NCBI RefSeq assembly: GCF_003063475.1
Contig: NZ_NESP01000001.1
Span: 124,001-188,000, forward strand
DNA length: 64,000 nucleotides
Direction: 5' to 3'
DNA from: Limnohabitans curvus
Lineage (GTDB): Bacteria; Pseudomonadota; Gammaproteobacteria; Burkholderiales; Burkholderiaceae_C
The notes under the pieces were generated by a model. That model was not told the origin of the DNA, searched no databases, and was given only the letters and a program-made list of their open reading frames with translations. This document shows positions 16,455 through 25,048 of the stretch, piece by piece (position 1 is the first letter of the stretch; each line of letters begins with the position of its first letter). A program made the position numbers and the translations under genes.

Positions 16455-16910
16455 ATGACCATGTTTAAAAAAATCTTAGTCCCGACAGACGGCAGCGACA
16501 CCTCGAAAAAAGCGGTTGCGACTGCGCTTGAGTTCGCGCTCGAAAGAAAGAGCCAAGTCCGCTTGATTCACGCCGTCGATGAATTAGCCTATGTATCGGG
16601 TTATGAATATTCAGGAGAAATGGTGGATTACGCACGCCAATACGGCAGCAAAATTTTGGCTGAAGGCCTCGAGTGCATGAAGTCCATGGGCGTTGAAGGC
16701 GACACCAAGCTGATTGACTTTGCCGGTGCACGACTCGGCGATACCGTTGCAGACGAAGCCCTGTCTTGGGGTGCCGATTTGATTGTGTTGGGCACACACG
16801 GACGCCGTGGGATTGGCAGATTTTTACTAGGTAGTGGCGCCGAGCAAGTCACACGACTGGCCCCCGTTCCGGTGCTGATGATCCGTAACCCCGAGGCGAC
16901 AGAAAGTTAA
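16455..16910 (+). CDS. Universal stress protein (UspA family)
   Basis: 151 residues. MFKKILVPTDGSDTSKKAVATALEFA is the family start; the ATP-binding motif is GTHGRRGIGRFLLGSGAEQV, followed by VPVLMIRN. It binds ATP and acts in general stress survival in the cytoplasm. GGAG lies 6 bases before the ATG at 16455; a second ATG follows two codons later. It faces the convergent oxidoreductase-patatin gene with a 1-base gap, and lies next to PHA genes, a grouping often seen for stress and storage genes. Confidence 0.93.
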   Translation: MTMFKKILVPTDGSDTSKKAVATALEFALERKSQVRLIHAVDELAYVSGYEYSGEMVDYARQYGSKILAEGLECMKSMGVEGDTKLIDFAGARLGDTVADEALSWGADLIVLGTHGRRGIGRFLLGSGAEQVTRLAPVPVLMIRNPEATES

Positions 16911-16911
16911 A

Positions 16912-19158
16912 TCACAAGCCGATGGCTTTCTTAGCCATGCGGTAACCGGCGTGAATTAATTGCTCAACCGTTTTGAGAGAAAAGTCATAACTCTTGGCAA
17001 ACGGCACGTGGCCACTGTGCTCGCGCACGATACGGGTAATCGCCATGGGGGCTTCGCCCCCCATCATCTGAATGAATCGTGGTTGATGCTGAATGCGCTT
17101 AGCCGCATCTGCTGGCAACTCGTGAACGATTTCTTCGACCAAGCGTTGGTAGTCACGCACCAAATTGCTCATCCGTAAATCTGTATGAATACGCTCGGCA
17201 TACACAATTTCATCGCGTCGTCCCATCACATCCAATAAGTTTTGCGGCAACAAGCTACGTTTGCCGGGAAACAAATCGATGATGAACACGCGTTTGCCTG
17301 CAGAGCCACAGCGAGCCAACACATCTTCTAACGGGGAGTTGCTGACAATGCCAGCATCCCAATATCGTTTGCCGCCGATTGATGTCCAAGCAAACGCGGG
17401 GGGCAAGCTGCCGCTGGCCAGCACGTGCTCAGGCTTGAGGTCATCGATGTAGCTGTCAAACATCGCCAGCTCACCCGTCTGCACATCCACGGCTTGAATC
17501 AGCAAACGAATGGGACTGCGTTTGAGTTGGCTGAAATCAACGTATCGTGTGAGCAACGCTTTGGCTGGCGTCAAGTCGTAGAAACTTGGCCACCGGGCGG
17601 ATGTGTTCTCAGACTTGAGCGTCGACATGAGCCAGCGTGGTTTGAAAAAATTTGGCACACCAAACCACACCGCGTGTTGAGAAGCAAAAAAACGCCGCAA
17701 ATTCTCTTCTGGCACCTCAGGCAATACCAAAGCGAGGTCTCGCCAAAACGCTTTTAACGCGGAAGCAGGGTCATCTGGATTGCCAGCGATGATGGCGCCA
17801 TTGAACGCACCAATAGAAATACCCGCCACGATATCGGGCCGTATGCCCGCGGCATCTAAGGCGCTGACGGCACCACACTCAAAGGCACCCAACGCACCGC
17901 CACCTTGCAAAATGAAAATGGTCTGGTTGGGAATGTGGTTCAAACGAAAGTCAGGGTTAGACAGGTCATGCTTGAGCGCATGAAGGTTGACACGGTGTTT
18001 GATCAGCGTTTCCGTCACCTTGACTTCGTCCGTCGGTCGCCCCAATGCAAAGAGACCTCGGGGAATGTCGTTTTTCAAAAAAAACGAGGCGTACGACCCT
18101 TGAGCCAATGAACCTCTCTCAATTTTTTCAGCATGTTGATTCACCACACCCAACAAGGTGAAACTCTGGTCAAACACATGGCTGTAAAAATAGCTCACCT
18201 CGGCATAGGGCAAATTCTTTCCAAGCATGTTGCGTGCCGCCACACGCCCTTGCTTGACGGCGTTGTCCCAATGCTCAACACGGTGTTGGCAATTCAACAC
18301 CTCATCGTGAAAGTTAGCCACATCGCCGGCAGCAAAAATATGGGGATTGTTGGTGCAAAGAAAACGATCCACACAGATGCCGTTGTCCAACTTGAGGCCA
18401 CTGGTTTTCAAGAACTGGATGTCCGGCTCTACCCCTGCGCCCACCACAACCAAGTCGCAGGCGATGGTTCGTCCTGCCGCGGTGGTCACCGACTCGACCG
18501 CGGTTCTGCCTTGAAATGACGCCGGCATATCGCCAATCAAAACTTGAACGCCTTGCGCCTCTAGTTTGTGTTGGAAATGAACTGAAATTTCGGGAGTGCT
18601 GAGTTTTTCTAAAACACTGTCGCGTTCAATCAAGGTTACCTCTAGCCCTTTTTGGCGCAGCGTGGCCGCGACCTCTAAGCCCATCAGGCTGCCGCCAATC
18701 ACCACAGCGCGCCGCGCTTGTTGCATGCTGCGCCAAATGGCTTGCGCATCCAGCAAGGTGCGTAAGTGGTGCACCCCTTGCAAATACTCACCTGGAATGG
18801 CCAAGCGACTCGGCTTCACGCCTGTGGCGATGAGTAGTTTTTTGTAATGAATCACCTCATGTGTGAGCGTTCGCAACGTTTGATGCATGGGTTGCACCGA
18901 CGTCACCAACGCCCCCAAACGCACGTCAATCGACAGCTCTTGGTACTTGGATGCCGACAAGATCAGACTAGGCTGAGGGGGTTCGTCGCGCAGCAGTAAC
19001 TTCTTGGACAGCGGCGGTCGTTGGTACGGCAAATACGCCTCTTGCGTGAGCAAAAGAATTCGCCCTTGGGCGCCTTCATTCCTCAGCGTCTCAGCCGCCG
19101 TGACACCAGCCAAGCCACCGCCCACGATGACAAAGTCAAAGCGATTCGCCACACCCAA
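16912..19158 (-). CDS. FAD/NAD(P)-dependent oxidoreductase fused to a patatin-like phospholipase
   Basis: 748 residues from a TTG start (AAGG 8 bases upstream; no ATG is near). Residues 1-400 are a ferredoxin-reductase-type flavoprotein: FAD motif VGGGLAGVTAAE at 12, NAD(P) motif IGGSLMGLEVA at 154, and IFAAGDVAN at 274. Residues 410-748 are a patatin hydrolase with oxyanion loop GGGALGAFECG (419), nucleophile Ser448 in GISIG and catalytic Asp601 in DAG, so both halves look active. No frameshift is visible, and the two domains read as one chain. The joint function is unknown; the PHA synthase gene is close by. Confidence 0.88.
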   Translation of the reverse strand: MGVANRFDFVIVGGGLAGVTAAETLRNEGAQGRILLLTQEAYLPYQRPPLSKKLLLRDEPPQPSLILSASKYQELSIDVRLGALVTSVQPMHQTLRTLTHEVIHYKKLLIATGVKPSRLAIPGEYLQGVHHLRTLLDAQAIWRSMQQARRAVVIGGSLMGLEVAATLRQKGLEVTLIERDSVLEKLSTPEISVHFQHKLEAQGVQVLIGDMPASFQGRTAVESVTTAAGRTIACDLVVVGAGVEPDIQFLKTSGLKLDNGICVDRFLCTNNPHIFAAGDVANFHDEVLNCQHRVEHWDNAVKQGRVAARNMLGKNLPYAEVSYFYSHVFDQSFTLLGVVNQHAEKIERGSLAQGSYASFFLKNDIPRGLFALGRPTDEVKVTETLIKHRVNLHALKHDLSNPDFRLNHIPNQTIFILQGGGALGAFECGAVSALDAAGIRPDIVAGISIGAFNGAIIAGNPDDPASALKAFWRDLALVLPEVPEENLRRFFASQHAVWFGVPNFFKPRWLMSTLKSENTSARWPSFYDLTPAKALLTRYVDFSQLKRSPIRLLIQAVDVQTGELAMFDSYIDDLKPEHVLASGSLPPAFAWTSIGGKRYWDAGIVSNSPLEDVLARCGSAGKRVFIIDLFPGKRSLLPQNLLDVMGRRDEIVYAERIHTDLRMSNLVRDYQRLVEEIVHELPADAAKRIQHQPRFIQMMGGEAPMAITRIVREHSGHVPFAKSYDFSLKTVEQLIHAGYRMAKKAIGL

Positions 19159-19161
19159 TCG

Positions 19162-19371
19162 TCAGGCCTTCACGCGCCACGCAGGGCAAATAGACTCGGC
19201 CACCACTTCGGGATAGTTCCGGTATTGGATTGGCTTTCGCTCCCTCGGAGGAAGACTGAAATAAACCAGTCCGCACCGAAATCCAGTTTGTGAACTGTCA
19301 GACGCCAACAGGTTGTGACAGTTGCGACACGTCGGCAATTGTTGAATGGAGGGATCAAATGTTTTGCTCAT
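19162..19371 (-). CDS. Small Cys-rich protein, putative metal-binding
   Basis: 69 residues. Four Cys in CRNCHNLL, FRCGLVYF and SICPAW resemble a small family seen in Burkholderiales with CxxC...CGLxYF...YPxV...CxxW. It ends 3 bases before the TTG start of the oxidoreductase-patatin gene on the same strand, so the two are likely co-transcribed. The ATG lacks a strong ribosome site. The metal binding is inferred from the Cys pattern. Confidence 0.55.
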   Translation of the reverse strand: MSKTFDPSIQQLPTCRNCHNLLASDSSQTGFRCGLVYFSLPPRERKPIQYRNYPEVVAESICPAWRVKA

Positions 19372-19546
19372 ACTGAATCACATAAAACTGATACGGATTC
19401 AATGTACGAAGGGTGCGTCAATCCCACTGTGCGCCATCACACGTAAAAGTGATAAACGTGATCGCCTGATGGGTGACGCATCGCACAGATGCGTTGGGAA
19501 CTCTCTCGTTAGACTTTTCTGACTCTTTTATTCATGAAATGCACAT

Positions 19547-21289
19547 GTGATCAACCGACCCAAAATTTGTGACTCAGCCGATCCCTCTGCATCAGATTTG
19601 GCCTTCGCACTTGACCGTCAGATTGAGGTCTCGCTGGCAGCGCTGACCGGTGGTCTCTCCCCCATTTCACTGGCACTGGCGAGCACGGATTGGGCTTACC
19701 ACATGGCCACATCACCCAGCCTCTTGATGTGTCACACCTTAGACACATGGCGTCAAACCACCGAGGCCCATGCCGCTCAGAAAGACCTCACCGCCGACGA
19801 CCCACGCTATGCCGATGCCAACTGGCAAACGTGGCCTTTCTCTGGCGCCAAAGACATGCACCACATGGTGGAGTCTTGGTGGAGCAAAGTGACCCAGCTG
19901 CGTGGGATGGAGCATCACCACCAAGATGTGATGCACTTTTTCATCCGGCAATGGCTCGACATGCTGTCGCCTAGCAATTCACCTGCACTCAACCCAACGA
20001 TCTTAAAAACCATGTTCGACACACGCGGTGCAAGTGTGGCTCACGGCATGGCTCATGCCATGGATGACTGGCGTGACAGCCAGGGTTTGCCGCGTTTGAA
20101 AAAAGAAACGCAATTTCGCATTGGCACAGATGTGGCCTGCACACCCGGTCAAGTGATCCATCGCAACCACTTGGCTGAATTGATTCAGTACACGCCCAGC
20201 ACCCAACAGGTCCAACGTGAGCCCATCTTCATCGTCCCCTCTTGGATCATGAAGTACTACATCCTTGACCTCTCGCCCATGAATTCAATGGTGCGGTATT
20301 TGGTCGATCAAGGTCACACGGTGTTCATGTTGTCTTGGCGCAATCCCGATGCCTCCGATGCGCTACTCGACATGCGGGATTACTTAGAGCTTGGCGTGTT
20401 CAACAATTTGGCGGTCGTCACCGAGCGCACCCAAGGCGCACCGATTCATACGGTGGGTTATTGTTTGGGCGGCACGTTGTTGGGGTTGGCGGTTGCCGCA
20501 CTGTCAAGACCGGGTGCAATCCAAGGGGCAGAAAAGATTGCTCCTGTGGCGTCCATGACGTTGCTGGCATCACAGTTAGATTTCAGCAACCCTGGTGAGT
20601 TGGGCGTCTTCATAGACGAGCCTCAAGTTTCTTTGCTTGAAGACATCATGGCCGAGCAAGGGTTCTTAAGCGGTCGGCAAATGGCCGCGTGTTTTCAATT
20701 CTTGAAAGCACGCGATTTATTTTGGTCCGCACGTATCCGTGAATACTGGTTGGGGCAGCCCGATGTGATGAACGACTTGATGTTCTGGAATGCAGACGTC
20801 ACCCGCATGCCTGCATCCATGCACAGCGAATACCTGCACAAGTTCTATCTGCACAATGCACTTGCACTGGGTCAATACGAAGTAGATGACGTGCCGGTTT
20901 CGTTGTCAGACATACGTGTGCCCGTGTTTGCCGTAGGCACTGTGAAAGACCATGTGACACCTTGGCAATCGGCTTATGAGGTGAGCCGACTTACCCAATC
21001 GGAAGTGACGTTCGTCTTGGCAAGTGGTGGGCATAACGCAGGCATTCTCTCGCCTGTAGGCGCAACGGACCGCAGCTACCAACAACACACCATGCCTTTG
21101 AATTCACGCATCGAGTCTCCACAAACTTGGCAACAAACAGCCAAGTCTGTGAACGGTTCTTGGTGGCCAGCGTGGCATGCGTGGCTTGTGACGCACAGCA
21201 GCGGGTCAATCCCTGCGCATCAGCGCGAGGCACTTGACCCCATCACACAAGCACCCGGCTCATATGTCTTCGTGCGATACGACGACTGA
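19547..21289 (+). CDS. phaC: Poly(3-hydroxyalkanoate) synthase
   Basis: 580 residues, the size of class I PhaC. It polymerises (R)-3-hydroxyacyl-CoA into storage polyester on granules. The catalytic triad is visible: Cys306 in the lipase-like box GYCLGG, Asp468 in VGTVKDHVTPW and His496 in GGHNAGI; the N-terminal PhaC domain contains RIGTDVACTPGQV. The start is GTG at 19547 since nearby ATG codons are out of frame; the ribosome site is weak. A phasin gene follows on the same strand, but phaA/phaB are not here. Confidence 0.95.
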   Translation: MINRPKICDSADPSASDLAFALDRQIEVSLAALTGGLSPISLALASTDWAYHMATSPSLLMCHTLDTWRQTTEAHAAQKDLTADDPRYADANWQTWPFSGAKDMHHMVESWWSKVTQLRGMEHHHQDVMHFFIRQWLDMLSPSNSPALNPTILKTMFDTRGASVAHGMAHAMDDWRDSQGLPRLKKETQFRIGTDVACTPGQVIHRNHLAELIQYTPSTQQVQREPIFIVPSWIMKYYILDLSPMNSMVRYLVDQGHTVFMLSWRNPDASDALLDMRDYLELGVFNNLAVVTERTQGAPIHTVGYCLGGTLLGLAVAALSRPGAIQGAEKIAPVASMTLLASQLDFSNPGELGVFIDEPQVSLLEDIMAEQGFLSGRQMAACFQFLKARDLFWSARIREYWLGQPDVMNDLMFWNADVTRMPASMHSEYLHKFYLHNALALGQYEVDDVPVSLSDIRVPVFAVGTVKDHVTPWQSAYEVSRLTQSEVTFVLASGGHNAGILSPVGATDRSYQQHTMPLNSRIESPQTWQQTAKSVNGSWWPAWHAWLVTHSSGSIPAHQREALDPITQAPGSYVFVRYDD

Positions 21290-21347
21290 GCAAGCCGAGG
21301 TATGTGGCTTAGCGAACGCATTTTTTCGCGCCTAAACCAGACACTGT

Positions 21348-21372
21348 GAATGAGTCAACGTATGACTCATTC
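21348..21372. promoter_or_regulatory. Perfect 10-bp inverted repeat upstream of the phasin gene
   Basis: GAATGAGTCA (21348-21357), spacer ACGTA, TGACTCATTC (21363-21372). It lies 45 bases before the phasin start and 58 bases after phaC. There is no T-run after it, so an operator is more likely than a terminator. In other PHA producers the repressor PhaR binds in front of phasin genes; whether this is its site here is inferred from position only. Confidence 0.55.
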
Positions 21373-21416
21373 CATCCACACCATCGGTTTGCCGACTTCA
21401 CCAACAGGGTAGCTAT

Positions 21417-21959
21417 ATGAAAGATCAATCCATGCCTCATCTCAATTTACTGACGCAATCAAGCTCGCTTTACTCAAACTCTTTGTCCAACTACATGAAG
21501 AAATTCATGGAGCTGGCGGTCAAAGAAAACACCAAAATGATGGAAAAAGCGCAAGCGCGATGTCTCGATATTTTCCAAACCAAAAACTCCACAGCGGCCA
21601 TGCAAATGACCTCCGAGCACATGGCGGCCACCGCCAACGATTGGATTGAGTTTGCGTTGAAAACAAACTCAATGGGTTACCAAGAGCATCTGGCCTTCAT
21701 GAATGCGCTTCAAAAACAGTTGATTGAAAGCAGCGAATCGCTGAGCTCGTCCATTGACCACCTTCCCAATGGCTCCTTGGCCAGCTCGGCTTTGATGCTG
21801 ACCGCCTTCAAATCGGCTTTGGAAATGAGCAACCATGTGATTGACTCCGCACAAGCGGCGTCTAAGCGCACGGCTGAGTTGGCGAACCAGTCGTGGAGCG
21901 CCGCGTCGAACCACCACCTCATCAAAGAAGCCAAGACCCCAAAAAAGCAAGAAGCTTGA
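21417..21959 (+). CDS. phaP: Phasin-like PHA granule-associated protein
   Basis: 180 residues. Long amphipathic helices without membrane segment (NYMKKFMELAVKENTKMMEKAQARC ... ANDWIEFALKTNSMGYQEHL), Ser/Gln-rich middle and a Lys-rich end (KEAKTPKKQEA), which is the phasin architecture. Phasins coat PHA granules and control their size. The gene directly follows phaC with the inverted repeat in between. An AGGGTAG site precedes the ATG. Identity as phasin rests on helix pattern and location. Confidence 0.75.
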   Translation: MKDQSMPHLNLLTQSSSLYSNSLSNYMKKFMELAVKENTKMMEKAQARCLDIFQTKNSTAAMQMTSEHMAATANDWIEFALKTNSMGYQEHLAFMNALQKQLIESSESLSSSIDHLPNGSLASSALMLTAFKSALEMSNHVIDSAQAASKRTAELANQSWSAASNHHLIKEAKTPKKQEA

Positions 21960-21969
21960 TGCGGCGGGC

Positions 21970-21996
21970 TTGAAAAACTCGCTTGTGTCCTACAAT
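21970..21996 (+). promoter_or_regulatory. Promoter of the SRP RNA gene
   Basis: TTGAAA (21970-21975) and TACAAT (21991-21996) form -35 and -10 boxes with a 15-base spacer, shorter than the usual 17. Transcription would start near 22003, at the 5' end of the SRP RNA helix. Confidence 0.6.
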
Positions 21997-22003
21997 TGAG
22001 TTT

Positions 22004-22097
22004 GACGGGCCTCCTCACATGGTGAAGCGGCCAACTGGGTCAGGCGGGGAACCGAGCAGCCCTAACTGTGGAGCCAGTGCTGAGGGTCGGGCCCGTC
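22004..22097 (+). ncRNA. ffs: 4.5S / small SRP RNA
   Basis: 94-base hairpin RNA of the signal recognition particle, which pairs with Ffh. The 5' end GACGGGCC pairs with the 3' end GGCCCGTC (22090-22097). The apical domain has the conserved GGTCAGGCGGGGAACCGAGC and AGCAGCCC motifs (22038-22062), the Ffh-binding loop. It is preceded by a promoter and followed by TATATTTTTTC. This is the usual short bacterial type without an Alu domain. Confidence 0.93.
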
Positions 22098-22154
22098 ACC
22101 TATATTTTTTCTTTATCCGCTAAAGAAAAGCTCAACCCGTGCCGATACGGTGGG

Positions 22155-22556
22155 ATGGCCGAAGAAATCACCGAAGCAACCCAAGATCCTGTACCGAGCG
22201 CACCTGAAGCGCCCGATGCCATTCAGCCTTTCATCGACAAGGCCCACGAAACCATCCAGCACGAGGTCGAAAGTGCTGAGTTGGGCAAATTTTTGCGCGC
22301 CCACATCAAGACCTTCCGCGAAGAGTGGGAAACCTGGTCAGACAGCGCCAAAGACGCCTACATCCACATGATGGTTTCTCAGTTGTTGCAACGCAAAGCC
22401 GCTGCGACACACATTGGTATGGGACATGAATTCAAGTTGCCAGACCCTTCGGCGTACACAGAACTCATGCTGTCGCTCCAACGCACGCAAGTCAAGCCGG
22501 CCAAGCGTTACCCCGCGATAGACATGCCGCCCAAACTGCGCAACGTTATTTGTTGA
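22155..22556 (+). CDS. Hypothetical protein, 133 residues
   Basis: Not recognised. Acidic N-terminus (MAEEITEATQDPVPSAPEAP), then two long helices (FIDKAHETIQHEVESAELGKFLRAHIKTF, and DAYIHMMVSQLLQRKAAATHIG), no membrane segment. A small soluble helical protein. The ATG at 22155 is 58 bases after the SRP RNA; a start further upstream is not excluded. The end overlaps the convergent small gene by 11 bases. Confidence 0.6.
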   Translation: MAEEITEATQDPVPSAPEAPDAIQPFIDKAHETIQHEVESAELGKFLRAHIKTFREEWETWSDSAKDAYIHMMVSQLLQRKAAATHIGMGHEFKLPDPSAYTELMLSLQRTQVKPAKRYPAIDMPPKLRNVIC

Positions 22557-22827
22557 GTGTTTTGGCCGACAGGTAATCCGCCAAGCTGGCGTTGCTTAGA
22601 CGCACGCCAGTGTCTTGGGCCACTGCACCACGAATTTGCTTGATCAGCAGCCCCTTCACATCACCTTGCATGGCTTGCGTGCGCAACTCTAAGTAGCGCA
22701 CCTGTGCTTTGGTTGAGTCCATCTTCGATTCAGACATGGCTTGCAGCCACAGCCCATCGTCACGTTTGCCTGCTTCTAACTCGCGCAACACCAAGGCGCG
22801 AACCATGTTGGAAGATGACTGAGACAT
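22546..22827 (-). CDS. Hypothetical small helical protein
   Basis: 93 residues. MSQSSSNMVRALVLRELEAGKR ... YLELRTQAMQGDVKGLLIKQIRG ... NASLADYLSAKTLNK: soluble, helical, no family recognised. The ATG at 22827 is preferred over an upstream start with a hydrophobic Leu-rich extension. It is convergent with, and overlaps by 11 bases, the gene at 22155-22556. Confidence 0.55.
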   Translation of the reverse strand: MSQSSSNMVRALVLRELEAGKRDDGLWLQAMSESKMDSTKAQVRYLELRTQAMQGDVKGLLIKQIRGAVAQDTGVRLSNASLADYLSAKTLNK

Positions 22828-22912
22828 ACATAGGCTCCGAAAAAACAAAGAGTGCATCAATTCTGCCAGTTGAAGTAGTAAATTCAGCAAATCAACACTC
22901 GCCACAACGCTT

Positions 22913-23785
22913 ATGCCCGAACTGTTTGGCTCTGATGCCTATGCCCCCAAAGAAATCGCCGCCAAAGTAGAAACCGTGGGCGTCGCCAAAGCGCACATGG
23001 CCACCCTACCTTTGGTCATGCTGGGCTTGTTGGCGGGCGCATTTATTGGCTTGGGCGGCTTGCTTTTCATCATCGTCAAGTCCGATGCCAGCCTCAGCTT
23101 TGCAGTGAGCCAGCTGCTGGGCGGCTTTGTGTTTTGCTTAGGCTTGATCTTGGTGGTGATTGCAGGGGCTGAGCTGTTCACAGGCAACAACTTGCTGGCC
23201 ATGGCGTGGGCGGATGGGCAAATCACCACGCGCGAAGTGCTGCGCAACTGGCTCTGGGTGTGCGCGGCCAACTTTGTGGGTACCACTGGCTTGGCACTGC
23301 TGGTGTACCTGAGCGGTCACACGCACATGAATGGCGGAGCCATTGGCACAACCGTTTTAAAAATTGCACTGGCCAAACAAAACTTGGTCTGGCATGAAGC
23401 GTTTTTCAGAGGCGTGCTGTGCAACGTGCTGGTGTGCATGGCCGTGTGGATGGCCATGGCAGGCCGCAGTGTGGTGGACAAGGTGATTGCCATCGTCTTT
23501 CCTATCACCGCCTTTGTGGCTGCGGGGTTTGAGCACAGCATTGCCAATATGTATGTCATGCAGCTTGCGCTCATCATTCAACACTTTGAGCCAGTCACAG
23601 CGAGTAACGCCCTTGGCGTGGCGGGCAACGCCTTGAGCGTCGCCGGCATGTTTGGCAACTTGGTGCCCGTGATTTTGGGCAACCTCGTGGGCGGCAGTGT
23701 GTTTGTGGGTTTGGTTTACCACCTCATCTACCGCGTAGCGGCAGCGGCTCAGCCCCTTCAAACCCCGTTGATCGAAAAAGATTAA
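22913..23785 (+). CDS. Formate/nitrite transporter (FNT) family channel
   Basis: 290 residues with six membrane helices. Family landmarks: AGAFIGLGGLLFI in helix 1, the loop with AGAELFTGNNLLAMAW, the TTGLALLVYLSG helix, and GFEHSIANMY near helix 5. FNT proteins are pentameric channels for formate, nitrite, hydrosulfide or lactate. Neither formate lyase nor nitrite reductase is adjacent, so the substrate cannot be told. The ribosome site is weak. Its stop overlaps the stop of the convergent frnE gene. Confidence 0.88.
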   Translation: MPELFGSDAYAPKEIAAKVETVGVAKAHMATLPLVMLGLLAGAFIGLGGLLFIIVKSDASLSFAVSQLLGGFVFCLGLILVVIAGAELFTGNNLLAMAWADGQITTREVLRNWLWVCAANFVGTTGLALLVYLSGHTHMNGGAIGTTVLKIALAKQNLVWHEAFFRGVLCNVLVCMAVWMAMAGRSVVDKVIAIVFPITAFVAAGFEHSIANMYVMQLALIIQHFEPVTASNALGVAGNALSVAGMFGNLVPVILGNLVGGSVFVGLVYHLIYRVAAAAQPLQTPLIEKD

Positions 23786-24438
23786 TCGTCTGTGGCGGTG
23801 GCGTTCATCGCTTCAACCATGCCCTGCAACAAGGTCTCGCTCTCGTGGGCACCAGACAGACCCACTTGGCGGTTGAAGATAAAAAACGGCACGCCTGTGA
23901 TCCCCATCTCACGCGCAGCTTTGTCGCTGTCGATGGTTTGACTGTGCAGCGCCGAGTTTTGCAAATGCTGCTCGGCCACCGCACGGTCCATCCCCGCTGA
24001 CTCGGCAATGTCTAGCAACACCGAGGCTTGGGTCAGGTCCAGGCCGTCCAGAAAATAAGCCTTGAAAAAGGCTTCCACCATCGCGTCTTGCACCATGCCG
24101 GGCTCTGACACGGCAATCAGGCTGTGCGCCACGACCGTGTTGGGCTGTCGAACAATGCGATCAAACGCAAATGGAATACCCACTTCTTTGCCCACGCCAG
24201 CCACACGTTCGTAAATGGCACTGCCTTCGTCGCCAAACTTGTTGCGCACATAGTCCACGCGGGCCATGCCTTCGGGGGCCATCTCTGGATTGAGCTGAAA
24301 GGTATGCCAGCGCACTTCGGGGTCCACATCGGGATGCTGAACCGCCAAAAGTGCCAAAGCACGTTCTAAACGTCGTTTTCCCACATAGCACCAGGGACAG
24401 ACAACATCGGAGACAACATCAATGGTGAGAGTTTTCAT
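23782..24438 (-). CDS. DsbA-family (FrnE-like) oxidoreductase
   Basis: 218 residues. Thioredoxin fold with an inserted helical domain. The active-site dithiol CPWC is at C14-C17 (VVCPWCYVGKRRLE), and the cis-Pro loop reads GITGVPFFIFN. FrnE-type proteins are cytoplasmic thiol oxidoreductases; there is no signal peptide. The ATG at 24438 is chosen as the first residue before the strand TLTIDVV; a longer frame upstream runs against trxA and is not coding. Divergent from trxA. Confidence 0.9.
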   Translation of the reverse strand: MKTLTIDVVSDVVCPWCYVGKRRLERALALLAVQHPDVDPEVRWHTFQLNPEMAPEGMARVDYVRNKFGDEGSAIYERVAGVGKEVGIPFAFDRIVRQPNTVVAHSLIAVSEPGMVQDAMVEAFFKAYFLDGLDLTQASVLLDIAESAGMDRAVAEQHLQNSALHSQTIDSDKAAREMGITGVPFFIFNRQVGLSGAHESETLLQGMVEAMNATATDD

Positions 24439-24507
24439 GGGGGTACTTGGTTTCTGCCACAATGCCCCAACTGTAGCTCTATCGCCAATTGAAAGAGGAA
24501 ATAAACC

Positions 24508-24840
24508 ATGGCCAGCGATTTGATCAAACACATCACCGACAGCAGCTTTGAAGCAGACGTTCTGCAAGCTGACAAACCCGTGTTGGTGGACTATTGGGCC
24601 GAATGGTGCGGTCCTTGCAAAATGATTGCCCCCATCTTGGATGAAGTAGCGACCGCCTACGAAGGCAAGCTGCAAATCGCCAAGATGAATGTGGACGAAA
24701 ACCGCGATATCCCAGGTAAGCTGGGCATCCGTGGCATCCCCACCTTGATGGTGTTCAAAGGTGGCCAACTGGCTGCCACCAAAGTGGGCGCCATGAGCAA
24801 AGCCCAGTTGACCGCCTTCATTGACCAACAATTGGCTTAA
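24508..24840 (+). CDS. trxA: Thioredoxin 1
   Basis: 110 residues. General cytoplasmic disulfide reductase. Active-site WCGPC with C34 and C37, after LVDYWAEW; cis-Pro in [12 protein letters not shown]. The ribosome site GAGGAA lies upstream. A strong terminator follows the stop, then rho; this trxA-rho order is widespread in betaproteobacteria. Confidence 0.98.
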   Translation: MASDLIKHITDSSFEADVLQADKPVLVDYWAEWCGPCKMIAPILDEVATAYEGKLQIAKMNVDENRDIPGKLGIRGIPTLMVFKGGQLAATKVGAMSKAQLTAFIDQQLA

Positions 24841-24864
24841 AAACTGCCAAAAACGTCAATCCAG

Positions 24865-24899
24865 AAAGCCCGCAGATTATTTGGTCTGCGGGCTTTTTT
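24865..24899 (+). terminator. Rho-independent terminator after trxA
   Basis: AAAGCCCGCAGA (24865-24876), loop TTATTTGG, TCTGCGGGCTTT (24885-24896) and a T-run: 12-bp perfect stem. It separates trxA from rho. Confidence 0.95.
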
Positions 24900-25048
24900 C
24901 CTGTCATAATTAAATCCGAATTCACCTTGCGGCCCATGAGGCTACTCGGCTCCCAATCAGGGCTTGAATTCCGGTCCAGAGGTATGTCTCACCTCGCTCC
25001 GACCTCCCCCCCTATTTTTTTAACGAACTCCCTTACTGGAGTCCCAAG

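Noticed and set aside
19385-19405. TTGAATCCGTATCAG on the minus strand as an FNR-like box
   Set aside because: The half-sites are one base too far apart for the TTGAT-N4-ATCAA pattern.
24439-24831. Upstream extension of the frnE reading frame
   Set aside because: It lies antisense to trxA and the thioredoxin-fold strand starts at MKTLTIDVV, so the ATG at 24438 is the start.
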